A stretch of DNA of 64,000 bases from Lactiplantibacillus pingfangensis (GCF_005404945.1 NZ_BJDG01000013.1:1-64000), one strand, 5' to 3'. Shown: positions 8,608-17,717, numbered from the stretch's first letter. Notes: a model not told the origin generated them from the letters alone. A program made the numbers and translations.

Positions 8608-8669
8608 AAACATCAGTCAGCCATTACTTGAGAAACTGTTTCAAGTAATGGCTGACTGATGTTTTTTTA
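8608..8669 (+). terminator. Strong terminator of the SDR gene
   Basis: AAACATCAGTCAGCCATTAC pairs with GTAATGGCTGACTGATGTTT (24 bp stem with TTGA/TCAA at the top) followed by TTTTTTT. Confidence 0.95.
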
Positions 8670-8678
8670 GATTTCTAA

Positions 8679-9087
8679 CTGAAGGTTGAAAGGACAAAAA
8701 AGCTCGTAAATACTGGCATATCGGCAACAGGCACTTCAGAATTAGTGGTGATCCCGCTCCGGCAGGCAGAAATCGCTGTGCTATGGTGGGACGGTCGCAG
8801 CCATAGTGCGGTCTGCGACTTCGATTTAAAGCCGATAACCCACGTCTTTAAATCGCCCTGTAAGATTAGGCGGCCAAGACCCGCCGGCCAATCTTACCGA
8901 CACAGCACAACGATTTCTGCCTGCTTCCGCTAAACCTAACCTAAAAATAGCTAAATTAGCTGGAAGTCGCCACTGATAGCATCAGTCGTTAAGGTAGCAT
9001 TGGCGACTGGAAGCGGCACTGTCAACTAATCTTCATGTCCTAATCATTGACATGGCAGTAGTTATTAGCAATTTTGATCTTTCAACC
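8679..9087 (+). mobile_element. Composite MITE-like element 1 (modules B and short A)
   Basis: AAGGTTGAAAG at 8682-8692 and its inverted copy CTTTCAACCTT at 9079-9089 bound the unit. Outside them lies the same 13-mer, TTTAGATTTCTAA, at 8666-8678 and at 9088-9100, like a target-site duplication. Inside are module B (8762-8924) and a shortened family A stem (GTCGCC / GGCGAC, about 8963-9014) with the GGAAGCGGCA tail. There is no coding sequence. Open reading frames here are by-products of the repeats. Confidence 0.75.
8762..8924 (+). repeat. Repeat family B, copy B1
   Basis: A 21-nt outer arm starting GCAGGCAGAAATCG pairs with AGCACAACGATTTCTG onward at 8904-8924 (one mismatch). Inner hairpins: CGATTTAAAG/CTTTAAATCG and AAGATTAGGCGG/CCGCCggcCAATCTT. 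The second copy at 47695-47835 has GATTTCAAG/CTTGAAATC at the same place, a compensatory change. Confidence 0.8.
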
Positions 9088-9249
9088 TTTAGATTTCTAA
9101 GAAAAAAGCTTGTCAGTATCGAACACGTTGAAACTAGACTCGTGGTGAGCGCACTGTCAGTTAGAATCGTTGTGGAATATAGAACAGTTTCAACCATCAT
9201 ACGATCTGAGGCTTCGGCACACCATTCCTGTCCGTCTCTGCTAAACTTA

Positions 9250-9440
9250 ATATCTGCAGGTTGGGACTGATGCCATCGGTCGTGAGGGTGGCGTTACATC
9301 GGCCGCTTTTTGCCGACGTTACCCCACGGACGGTCCGGTACACTTGCGATATTTGCAAGGGTTCCGGGCGAGGACCAAGACGTGTCTGGCTTGGTCCGGT
9401 CCCACGACCGCATGGCATCAGTCCCAACCAGAAGCGGCAA
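9250..9440 (+). repeat. Repeat family A, full-length copy A3
   Basis: The outer stem runs from 9259 to 9284 and 9403 to 9429: 18 bp perfect, one bulged C, then 8 bp (CGGTCGTG/CACGACCG). It closes three hairpins: CGGC/GCCG near 9300-9316; CCGGTACACTTGC/GCAAGGGTTCCGG near 9334-9367; GGACCAAG/CTTGGTCC near 9372-9397. It is followed by the tail AGAAGCGGCAA. The gap 8560-9533 contains only the terminator, composite element 1 and this copy. Confidence 0.9.
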
Positions 9441-9533
9441 CTATTAACTCATCTGCATAATCCACTTATCGACACATCGATACCTACTAGTGAATTTCAT
9501 TTTTTAACAAGGTCACTCTTAGTTTAGATTGTT

Positions 9534-10097
9534 TCATTTCAATCGCGCCCGAATCCGACTCAGTGATACTGGTGTAATGCCCAGATAGGACGCGACTAAA
9601 TGCAGTGGTACTCGCTCCAGAATTTCCGGTTCATTTTCAACTAAATTTTGATAGCGTTCAACGGGCGATTTTTCAAGTTGTTCAAAGAAAATATTGCGAT
9701 AATTGATGAACCGCTCACAAACAAATTGCGTAATTTCTGGCTCAATTTCCGGATAAGTTGCGCGTAGCCACTCAAAGTCGGCCTTACTTAAGACATATAA
9801 GTCGCTATCCTCAAAACAAGTTAGCGCAAACCCACTAGGTTGATTGAGATAGAAGCTTTCAAACGAAGCCACAATCTGATTTTCAAAGAAGAATTGTAAG
9901 GTGACGTCGCGGCCATCAGAACTGTGGGTGAGTCGGGCTGCCCCACTGACAATGAAATACAAGTTTTCCGCAACCTCCCCCTCAGCCAACAACGTTGTTT
10001 CTGACGACACATTTTGGCGGATAAAATGCGGCTGGATAGTCGCCCAATGCGCGGCCATTGCCGGAAATTGGTGTGCAAAATAATCGGTTAAAGCCAT
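9534..10097 (-). CDS. Crp/Fnr family transcription regulator
   Basis: 187 residues from the ATG at 10097, which has AAGGGGGA 7 bases upstream (a TTG 6 bases further up overlaps no better site). Cyclic-nucleotide-binding-type barrel about 20-110 (NLYFIVSGAARL, VTLQFFFENQIVASFESF), dimer helix 115-150, and a helix-turn-helix at the very end (LHLVASYLGITPVSLSRIRARL). No FNR-type N-terminal cysteine cluster is present, so the signal is not an iron-sulfur cluster. It is divergent from a flavodoxin-fold oxidoreductase whose promoter carries a matching palindrome. Confidence 0.9.
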   Translation of the reverse strand: MALTDYFAHQFPAMAAHWATIQPHFIRQNVSSETTLLAEGEVAENLYFIVSGAARLTHSSDGRDVTLQFFFENQIVASFESFYLNQPSGFALTCFEDSDLYVLSKADFEWLRATYPEIEPEITQFVCERFINYRNIFFEQLEKSPVERYQNLVENEPEILERVPLHLVASYLGITPVSLSRIRARLK

Positions 10098-10121
10098 CGT
10101 CAATCCCCCTTTGTTTACGAC

Positions 10122-10163
10122 TTAACATATGTTAATGCCGCGTTCCTGATTTGTCACTATACT
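10122..10163 (+). promoter_or_regulatory. Crp/Fnr-type box and -10 of the oxidoreductase gene
   Basis: TTAACATATGTTAA (10122-10135) is a perfect 14-bp palindrome. A TATACT -10 lies at 10158-10163 with no recognisable -35. With a start near 10170, the palindrome is centred near -41.5, the classic position for activation by a Crp/Fnr protein. Confidence 0.6.
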
Positions 10164-10196
10164 ACCATTATTAACTAACGAAAGAAGTTTTGACAA

Positions 10197-10787
10197 ATGA
10201 AAACAGTGATTATTTTTGACCATCCGTACACGGCAACCGCAGGCAACAATGTCCCCCACCATCGATCCTTTCTGGCAGCATTACTCAAAGTTGTCAGCCA
10301 TCAACTGGCTCAGGCCGGTGATGACATTGACTTAATTGATTTGCACGCCGATCACTTTGATCCGGTCATGTCTGCCGCGGATCTCACCAACTGGCGCCGA
10401 GGTTTGCCAATCAATCCACAAGTTGTCGATTACCAACAACGCTTGCTTGACGCGGATCATCTCATTTTTATGTTCCCCGTTTGGTGGGAAGTCATGCCCG
10501 CCATGACTAAAGGCTTTTTAGACAAAGTGTATGCCAAAGGCCAGCTCTACGATGCCAAATCCATGCAAACAAAACTGGTCAAGCAACCAAAAATTGACCT
10601 GATCACGACCATGAGCACCCCAAATTGGGCCTATCGCTTATTGTTTGGCGCACCACTCGCCAAATTACTCTTTCGGGGTACCTTTCTCAAAACCCGACTT
10701 TGGCACTTCAAATGGCATAATTTTTCACAAGTTGACAAGAAAACCATAGTACAACGACAAGCCATCCTCAGTCATTTCAAACTTTAA
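10197..10787 (+). CDS. NAD(P)H oxidoreductase, flavodoxin-2 fold (MdaB/YwrO type)
   Basis: 196 residues. N-terminal strand and phosphate loop (VIIFDHPYTATAGNN), then the flavin-site motif FPVWWEVMPAMTKGFLDKVY (about 88-107) that marks the NQO/MdaB family. Predicted FMN- or FAD-dependent two-electron reduction of quinones, azo or nitro compounds with NAD(P)H in the cytoplasm. The divergent Crp/Fnr-type regulator gene and the palindrome at -41.5 suggest direct activation. A GAAAGAAG site precedes the ATG. Confidence 0.9.
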   Translation: MKTVIIFDHPYTATAGNNVPHHRSFLAALLKVVSHQLAQAGDDIDLIDLHADHFDPVMSAADLTNWRRGLPINPQVVDYQQRLLDADHLIFMFPVWWEVMPAMTKGFLDKVYAKGQLYDAKSMQTKLVKQPKIDLITTMSTPNWAYRLLFGAPLAKLLFRGTFLKTRLWHFKWHNFSQVDKKTIVQRQAILSHFKL

Positions 10788-10839
10788 CCTAATTACGAAT
10801 AGGCTAACAAAAAAAGGATTAGCCATCAGCTAACCCCCA

Positions 10840-10881
10840 AACGTCCTCTCAATCAAGTCACCTGATTGAGGGCGTTTTTTG
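10840..10881 (+). terminator. Bidirectional terminator
   Basis: AACGTCCTCTCAATCA and TGATTGAGGGCGTT form the stem, followed by TTTTTT; it separates two convergent genes. Confidence 0.85.
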
Positions 10882-10886
10882 TTTTC

Positions 10887-11210
10887 TTATTGAACCGTTG
10901 CGAAGTAGTCCTTGATTTTCGACGCTAAGACGTTCCGACCAGTTTCAGCGTACAAATCGTAATCGTCAAACATGACAGTTGTCGTATCAACATCCTTATA
11001 GCCGGATTTCAATCTAGCCGGCACAATATTCAATGCCTCCGGATCAAAAGTCACGTTTTCACCCTTAATCGCAATCGTCTTGACCACATAATCTGAACCT
11101 AATGCTGTCTGCAGTTTTCTCCGGTTAACTGCATCCATTGTCTCTGGCGCCATGCTAACATAGCCAAACCCGAGCGTCGAAATGACGTAAATATTCACCT
11201 TTTTTGACAT
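10887..11210 (-). CDS. Hypothetical protein (107 aa)
   Basis: Start chosen at the ATG at 11210, 8 bases after GAGGGG; two upstream in-frame starts overlap or precede the site. I do not recognise the family. It is soluble, with a strand-rich N-terminus (VNIYVISTLGFGYVSM) and many charged residues, no cysteine and no signal peptide. Its promoter contains a textbook catabolite-responsive site (see 11235-11263), so it is likely repressed by CcpA on good sugars. It is flanked by terminators on both sides and is therefore monocistronic. Confidence 0.8.
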   Translation of the reverse strand: MSKKVNIYVISTLGFGYVSMAPETMDAVNRRKLQTALGSDYVVKTIAIKGENVTFDPEALNIVPARLKSGYKDVDTTTVMFDDYDLYAETGRNVLASKIKDYFATVQ

Positions 11211-11234
11211 CTTAATCATCCCCTCGTTGGGCTC

Positions 11235-11263
11235 ATTATACACGCTTGTGAAAACGTTTACAA
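11235..11263 (-). promoter_or_regulatory. Promoter with overlapping cre site
   Basis: On the minus strand, -35 TTGTAA (11263-11258), 17-bp spacer, -10 TATAAT (11240-11235). TGTAAACGTTTTCA (11262-11249) fits the cre consensus TGWAARCGYTWNCW at every position and covers the -35 and spacer, so CcpA binding should repress. Confidence 0.8.
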
Positions 11264-11276
11264 TATCATTTAGCGC

Positions 11277-11319
11277 AAAAAAATCACAGCTTAGGTTAAG
11301 TTACCCCAAGCCGTGATTT
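11277..11319 (-). terminator. Terminator of the purine permease gene
   Basis: On the minus strand AAATCACGGCTTGG pairs with CCTAAGCTGTGATTT and is followed by a run of T. Confidence 0.85.
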
Positions 11320-11331
11320 GACTGATTATCG

Positions 11332-12639
11332 TTAAATATTTAAGATCCAGAGATAGATGATAAAGACGAAGAATAACACATACATGAGTGGATGGATTTC
11401 CTTAGCATGCTTCGTTGCCACCATCGTGATCACATAGGTGATAAATCCAAGTGCAATCCCATCAGAAATACTATAAGTTAGTGGCATGCCAATTACCGTT
11501 AAGAAAGCTGGGACGGCAATTTCAAACCGTTCCCAGTGGATTTCCTTTAAGGATTCCGCCATTAAGACCCCGACAATAATCAACGCCGGTGCAGTGACCT
11601 GACTCGTCACCACATTCAATAGTGGTGAGAAGAAAAGTCCTAAAATAAAGAGTAATCCGGTGACGACCGCGCTAAAACCAGAACGACCACCAACCGCAAT
11701 CCCCGCTGAAGATTCAACATAGGCCGACGTTGGTGAAGTTCCAAGGACAGAACCTACTAACATGGACGTCGAGTCAGCCATCAAGGCTTTACCAACACGT
11801 GGCATCTTATTGTTTTTCATAAAGCCAGCTTGTTCCGCTAACCCAACGAGCGTTCCAGCCGTGTCAAAAAACGTGACCAATAAGAAGGTTAAAACGACAA
11901 TGACCAGTTGAACACTATTAATATCACCAACATGGGTCAAGGCCACGCCAAAGGTTGGTTTTAATGACGGTGCTGCTGAAACCCAATGGGCTGGCATCTT
12001 AATTAGGCCAGTCGCCAAACCTAAGATTGACGTTAAGACCATCCCAATAAAAATACCACCAGGCACTTTGCGGCTCATCAAGATCAGCGTCACAATTAGG
12101 CCAAAAATGGTTAACCAAGTCGTGCCCACCGTTAATGATCCTAAGCTCACGACCGTTGATTTGTTAGGCATGATCAAGCCACCGCCACGGAGTCCAATAA
12201 AGGCGATGAAGAACCCAATCCCAGCAGAAATGGCTAACTTCATATCGCGTGGAATCGCATCAATAATCATTTCCCGCAATTTGAACAGCGTGATAATCAT
12301 GAAAATAACGGAAGCAACGAAGACGCCGGCTAAAGCCGTCTCCCACTTGACGCCCATCCCGATAACGACGGAATAGGTAAAGAAGGCGTTAACCCCTAGC
12401 CCTGGCGCAATGGCAATTGGGTACTTTGCCACTAACCCCATCAATAAACACCCTAACGCTGAAGCTAATGCCGTTGCGGTAAAGACAGCCCCTTGACTCA
12501 TTCCTGATGCCCCTAAGACACTTGGGTTAACAAAGAGAATGTAAGCCATCGAGACGAAGGTGGTCAACCCGGCCAAGCTTTCGGTCCGTAGGTTGGTTTT
12601 TAATTCTGAAAAATTAAAATATGCCGCAATTTTACTCAT
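11332..12639 (-). CDS. NCS2-family purine permease (guanine/hypoxanthine type)
   Basis: 435 residues from the ATG at 12639, which follows CTGGAGG. Around 13 membrane segments. The AzgA/PbuG subfamily is indicated by TESLAGLTTFVSMAYILFVNP (about 17-37), APGLGVNAFF (77-86), LVTFFDTAGTLVGL (about 250-263) and TSPTSAYVESSAGI (about 300-313). It imports purine bases by proton symport. It is monocistronic, between a terminator and a long 5' region with PurR-box-like sequences, so purine regulation is likely. Confidence 0.93.
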   Translation of the reverse strand: MSKIAAYFNFSELKTNLRTESLAGLTTFVSMAYILFVNPSVLGASGMSQGAVFTATALASALGCLLMGLVAKYPIAIAPGLGVNAFFTYSVVIGMGVKWETALAGVFVASVIFMIITLFKLREMIIDAIPRDMKLAISAGIGFFIAFIGLRGGGLIMPNKSTVVSLGSLTVGTTWLTIFGLIVTLILMSRKVPGGIFIGMVLTSILGLATGLIKMPAHWVSAAPSLKPTFGVALTHVGDINSVQLVIVVLTFLLVTFFDTAGTLVGLAEQAGFMKNNKMPRVGKALMADSTSMLVGSVLGTSPTSAYVESSAGIAVGGRSGFSAVVTGLLFILGLFFSPLLNVVTSQVTAPALIIVGVLMAESLKEIHWERFEIAVPAFLTVIGMPLTYSISDGIALGFITYVITMVATKHAKEIHPLMYVLFFVFIIYLWILNI

Positions 12640-12680
12640 GATTTCCTCCAGATAATTTAAATAATAGCAAATGCACAAAT

Positions 12681-12760
12681 GTAAATGTTCGTGTTTTCTA
12701 TATTTATCATAGTTATTATCATATCATCGGTCATAGTCAAAAGCAATATCCGAACACTAT
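12681..12760 (-). promoter_or_regulatory. Possible PurR boxes upstream of the purine permease
   Basis: AAAACACGAACATTTAC on the minus strand (12697-12681) and AATATCCGAACACTAT on the plus strand (12745-12760) both resemble the Gram-positive PurBox (AWWWCCGAACWWT) and face each other. The spacing of about 50 bp is wider than in Bacillus subtilis. No purine riboswitch was seen. Confidence 0.4.
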
Positions 12761-12865
12761 CAAATTAAAACTAATTTTCTGTCTATTTTTAAATCTGTCT
12801 CGCTAGCGTTAAACTGTAAGTGGTTACATGTCGATTATCATTAAATTACTTTGGGGATGATTAAA

Positions 12866-13027
12866 ATGGCAAGTTCCAAATTTAGTGCAATTTTCTTTTT
12901 TATTTTATATTCAGTGTTACTCTTTTTGGTTTTGACGATGCACAATATGGCCGCGATGATTATCATGGGAATTGGGATGTTCCTCGAAGGTTGCGAGGGA
13001 CTCTACTGCAACTTTTTTAAACATTAG
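12866..13027 (+). CDS. Small membrane peptide (53 aa)
   Basis: ATG at 12866, 8 bases after TTGGGGA; stop TAG at 13025-13027, followed 9 bases later by a perfect terminator hairpin. The peptide starts MASSKFSAIFFFILY, and residues 6-38 are two hydrophobic stretches separated by MHNM, followed by a short cysteine-containing tail (EGCEGLYCNFFKH). No family is recognised. Ribosome site, length and own terminator make it a likely real gene; function unknown. Confidence 0.6.
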   Translation: MASSKFSAIFFFILYSVLLFLVLTMHNMAAMIIMGIGMFLEGCEGLYCNFFKH

Positions 13028-13035
13028 CGAAGACC

Positions 13036-13074
13036 AACGCGCGTGAGAATGTCACCATCCTCACGCGCGTTTGT
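13036..13074 (+). terminator. Terminator of the small peptide gene
   Basis: AACGCGCGTGAG (13036-13047) and CTCACGCGCGTT (13060-13071) form a perfect 12-bp stem; the T-run is short. Confidence 0.85.
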
Positions 13075-13115
13075 GTATAATTAATGTAATCGCTTTACTA
13101 AAGGAGTTTTTTGAC

Positions 13116-13859
13116 ATGGCATTTTTCGGTTATAACGACGCCAAAACCTTGGTCGGCGTGGATGTCGCAATCTATGACTATATTTTGACCCACGAAAGTC
13201 GCATCCCATTGATGCACGTTCGTGATCTCGCAACCGGTGCACACGTTTCTAATTCATCCGTGATGCGCTTCGTCCAAAAAATGGGGTATAGCAGCTTCCC
13301 AGAATTTAAAATTGCCTGCCATAAACAATCACTAGAAACCTCGTCGGATTTAGAAACTGGTGTGCAATTACTGACAGCTGAAACTTTTCCCAGTACCTTA
13401 CAGCGCGACTTAGACCTAGTCGCCCAGACAGTTTTAGCCGCAAATAACGTGATTTTTACTGGTACCGGTTCCTCAGCTAATGTGGCCGAATATGCCAGCC
13501 GTTTGACTTCAACACTTGGTATCAACAGCTTCCCAGTAACTGATCCCTACTACCCACTCATTCCACAACTTAAACAAACCAGTAAAAATGTCTTAATCAC
13601 CTTGTCCGTTTCCGGTCAGGCCGCAGAAGTGCTTGGAATGTTACGTCAATTTCAAAATGACGCTACCACGACATTGATTAGTATTACTGGTCATCGCGAT
13701 AGCCCGATTGCAAAGTTAAGTACTACCGTTCTCACGTATCATACTACGGAACGCCGCATTCATGGTCACTACGATTTAACTAGTCAACTACCGGCAATGA
13801 CCATTGTAGAGGCCCTTGCAAGGACGATTCGACGGCAGGCACAACTGCCACATCATTAA
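13116..13859 (+). CDS. RpiR/MurR-family sugar-phosphate regulator
   Basis: 247 residues from the ATG at 13116, 10 bases after AAAGGAG. N-terminal helix-turn-helix of the RpiR type (HVRDLATGAHVSNSSVMRFVQKMGY, here cut short, about 33-60) and a C-terminal SIS sugar-isomerase-fold domain (VIFTGTGSSANVAEY, VLITLSVSGQAAEV, LISITGHRDSPIA). SIS regulators sense phosphosugars. It stands 160 bp upstream of a 6-phospho-beta-glucosidase gene on the same strand and probably controls it. No PTS gene for the same sugar is in the window. Confidence 0.92.
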   Translation: MAFFGYNDAKTLVGVDVAIYDYILTHESRIPLMHVRDLATGAHVSNSSVMRFVQKMGYSSFPEFKIACHKQSLETSSDLETGVQLLTAETFPSTLQRDLDLVAQTVLAANNVIFTGTGSSANVAEYASRLTSTLGINSFPVTDPYYPLIPQLKQTSKNVLITLSVSGQAAEVLGMLRQFQNDATTTLISITGHRDSPIAKLSTTVLTYHTTERRIHGHYDLTSQLPAMTIVEALARTIRRQAQLPHH

Positions 13860-13962
13860 ATACGCCCTAATCAGTGCAAAATAGCTGGTCTGTTCCAACC
13901 TGATGGTACAACTTGTCAAAAGCAGCTAAAGGCCTAGGAAACAACTTTGTTAGCGCTTATAA

Positions 13963-15507
<1,545 letters not shown>

Positions 15508-15627
15508 CTTGGTGTTGATTGACTAGTCCCGTTGATCCTTCTGACCTTTTGGACAATGCGCACCAGCCTGTAAGACTTAGCCAGTCAGACAAGTTGGCCT
15601 AGTAGTTAACACCATGCCTAAATAGTT

Positions 15628-15666
15628 AAGCAGCCCATTCAATCAAAAATGGACTGCTTTTTTAAT
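15628..15666 (+). terminator. Terminator of the GH1 gene
   Basis: AAGCAGCCCATT pairs with AATGGACTGCTT, followed by TTTTTTAATT. The stretch 15508-15620 before it also contains loosely paired GGTGTT/AACACC ends but nothing further I can name. Confidence 0.9.
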
Positions 15667-15778
15667 TGGTTAAATTACCATTCCGAGTTTACTTGCCGCT
15701 ACCACACTTAATTCATTGTGCCCAACTCATGGCCGCTTGTCGTTAAAATAAGGCTGACGGCACAAGCAGGTTACTGAA

Positions 15779-16160
15779 GATTGAAAGAACAAAAGGACTC
15801 GTAAACACTGTCATATAGGCAACAGGCACTGCCAAATCAGTGGTAATCCCACTCCGGCAGGCAGAATCGCTAAATCTAGTCTAAAAACGGTTAAATTAGC
15901 TGGAAGTCGCCGCTGATAGCATCGGTCGTGAAGGTGGCGTTGGGTCGGCATGTTTCTTGCCGGCGTTACGCAGCGGACGGTCCAGGACACTTGCGATTTG
16001 TGCAAGTGTTCTGGGCGAGGACCAAGACGTTCTTCAGGCTTGGCCCGGTCCCGCGGCCGCATGTTATCAGTGGCGACTGGAAGCGGCACTATCAAGTAAT
16101 CTTCATGCCCTAATCATTGATGTGGCAGCAGTTACTAGCGATTCTGATCTTTCAACCTTT
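15779..16160 (+). mobile_element. Composite MITE-like element 2 (full module A, no module B)
   Basis: The 14-mer AGCAGGTTACTGAA occurs at 15765-15778 and again at 16161-16174. Just inside are AAGATTGAAAG on the left and CTTTCAACCTT (16149-16159) on the right. The flanks align with composite element 1 (CTCGTAAA, GGCAACAGGCACT, CTCCGGCAGGCAGAA on the left; TAATCATTGA on the right). Where element 1 carries module B, this one jumps directly from GGCAGGCAGAATCGCTAAA. Its module A is full length: outer stem GTCGCCGCTGATA (15906-15918) / TATCAGTGGCGAC (16065-16077), hairpin II CCAGGACACTTGC/GCAAGTGTTCTGG fully paired. Confidence 0.8.
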
Positions 16161-16186
16161 AGCAGGTTACTGAAAAGTGACCCAAA

Positions 16187-16678
16187 TCACCGGTAATGTA
16201 AGTCATCGTCACCAGTTTGACTCAATTGCATGACTTGATTACTAATTGTTTCCATCATCGTTAAGGCTTCATTAATTTGCGATTCCCCCAACTTATCCAC
16301 CCACTTGTCAAAATGCGACGTAATCGCCGAACTGACAATTATTTCAACCCGTTGGCCGGCCTCCGTCAAATGTAAATAGAGCCGCCGGCGGTCTTGTGGA
16401 TCTGGGACTTGAAACACGTAATGTTGCGCTAATAGCGCCTTAATTTGGCGTGAAATTGCACTTCTGGTTACTTGTCGTTGCAACGCAATATCATTTAACG
16501 TTACTGCTTCCGTTGTCGCAATTCGCCGTAAAATCAGAAATTGCTCAAACGACAGCTTATTTTGATTCAATGGCCAAGCAACCAAATCCGCCATAATTTT
16601 GGTTGTATTTTGATAGGCCTCAAAATAGTTGTTTAATAATTTGCTCAAATCAGCATTTGTCATTGCACTCACCATCAT
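16187..16678 (-). CDS. MarR family regulator
   Basis: 163 residues from the ATG at 16678 (GAAGGC 8 bases upstream); an internal ATG at 16663 is a possible alternative. Winged helix at about 45-105: FEQFLILRRIATTEAVTLNDIALQ, recognition helix TRSAISRQIKALL, wing DPQDRRRLYLHLTEAG. MarR proteins repress resistance or stress genes and are released by small ligands. It diverges from the LicD-family gene, which is its most likely target. A second MarR protein of similar shape lies at 48179. Confidence 0.9.
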   Translation of the reverse strand: MMVSAMTNADLSKLLNNYFEAYQNTTKIMADLVAWPLNQNKLSFEQFLILRRIATTEAVTLNDIALQRQVTRSAISRQIKALLAQHYVFQVPDPQDRRRLYLHLTEAGQRVEIIVSSAITSHFDKWVDKLGESQINEALTMMETISNQVMQLSQTGDDDLHYR

Positions 16679-16851
16679 TTCAAATTTGCCTTCATAGCAT
16701 TTTTTAGAATATAACATGCCTTTAACCAATTTGCACAGAATCACCCGCACATTCCCCGGATTTGCCTATGTAAAGCATCCTGCCTAACAATTCAGGCTTA
16801 CAAAGTGTATGATAGACAGTGAGGAAACGCTTACGAAAAGGAGCTGAGAAA

Positions 16852-17661
16852 ATGTCTCTTTCACCCCTGCATCAAGTCGAATTAGACCTCATGCAAACCG
16901 TGATTAATATTTGTGACACGGAAAAAATCGACTACTTCCTAATCGGTGGTTCATTACTTGGCACCATTCGTCATCGAGGTTTTATCCCCTGGGACGATGA
17001 CATTGATATTGGCATGCGTCGGAGTGAGTATCAACGCTTTATTACCGTTGCCAATCGCTACCTTGATCCAAATGAGGACTTTCTTCAAACTGGTGCCAGT
17101 GATCCCGACTACGGCCTCAGCTATATGAAGTTGCTAGACGTGAACACCTACATTGAAGAAAAAAATAACGTTAATAATGCCTTTAAAGGTGTCTTTGTCG
17201 ATATTTTTCCCTTTGACAAAATTCCAGATGATGAGGCCCTCCGTCGTTCCCAACTGATGCATTATAAGTTGGAAGACGCCGCTATCTTATTACGTTTGAA
17301 CTACAACTTTGTCAAAACACCGTTGCGACACATGCTGAAAAAGAAAACCGCCCAACAATTGGCGGAAGTCAATGCGTTGAAGCAAGATCGTGAAGGTTAT
17401 ATGCGACTTTACGAACAATCCGATTCACGCACTTACAAAAACTTGGCTTCACAATATGATTACGACAAGGAAATTTTGTCACATGCAGAATTAACTGACC
17501 TGGTGGACGCGCCTTTTGAAAACATCACCGTTAAGATCCCACGAGCCTATGACGAAATTTTGACGCGCATGTATGGTGATTACCAACAATTACCGCCAGT
17601 TGATCAACGAGTTGAAAAACATCTGAACAAACTAATTATTAATAATCACGAAATTTTGTAG
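16852..17661 (+). CDS. LicD family phosphotransferase
   Basis: 269 residues from the ATG at 16852 (AAAAGGAG 8 bases upstream). The LicD/nucleotidyltransferase core is plain: YFLIGGSLLGTIRHRGFIPW followed by DDDIDIGM (about 36-63), and VFVDIFPFD (about 113-121). LicD proteins transfer phosphocholine or similar phospho-groups to surface glycans or teichoic acids; the substrate here is unknown. Promoter: TATGAT at 16808-16813; AGGAAACGCTTACG (16822-16835) resembles a cre site just downstream of the start, so CcpA road-block control is possible. Divergent MarR gene. Confidence 0.9.
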   Translation: MSLSPLHQVELDLMQTVINICDTEKIDYFLIGGSLLGTIRHRGFIPWDDDIDIGMRRSEYQRFITVANRYLDPNEDFLQTGASDPDYGLSYMKLLDVNTYIEEKNNVNNAFKGVFVDIFPFDKIPDDEALRRSQLMHYKLEDAAILLRLNYNFVKTPLRHMLKKKTAQQLAEVNALKQDREGYMRLYEQSDSRTYKNLASQYDYDKEILSHAELTDLVDAPFENITVKIPRAYDEILTRMYGDYQQLPPVDQRVEKHLNKLIINNHEIL

Positions 17662-17669
17662 ACAGCACT

Positions 17670-17717
17670 AGTGCGGTTCAGAAACGGCTCGTTTGTTGCT
17701 GAACTGCGCTTTTTTTA
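17670..17717 (+). terminator. Terminator of the licD-like gene
   Basis: AGTGCGGTTCAG (17670-17681) and CTGAACTGCGCT (17699-17710) followed by TTTTTTT. Confidence 0.93.

Noticed and set aside
8757-8800. T-box-like GGTGGGACGG motif
   Set aside because: It belongs to module B, which is followed by no aminoacyl-tRNA synthetase or amino-acid gene and lacks the T-box and specifier loop.
8745-9527. Several 60-90 aa frames on both strands
   Set aside because: All fall in repeat modules A and B; long frames arise from the GC-rich palindromes.
13084-13107. cre-like TGTAATCGCTTTAC before the RpiR gene
   Set aside because: Three mismatches to the consensus; not convincing next to the perfect site at 11249-11262.
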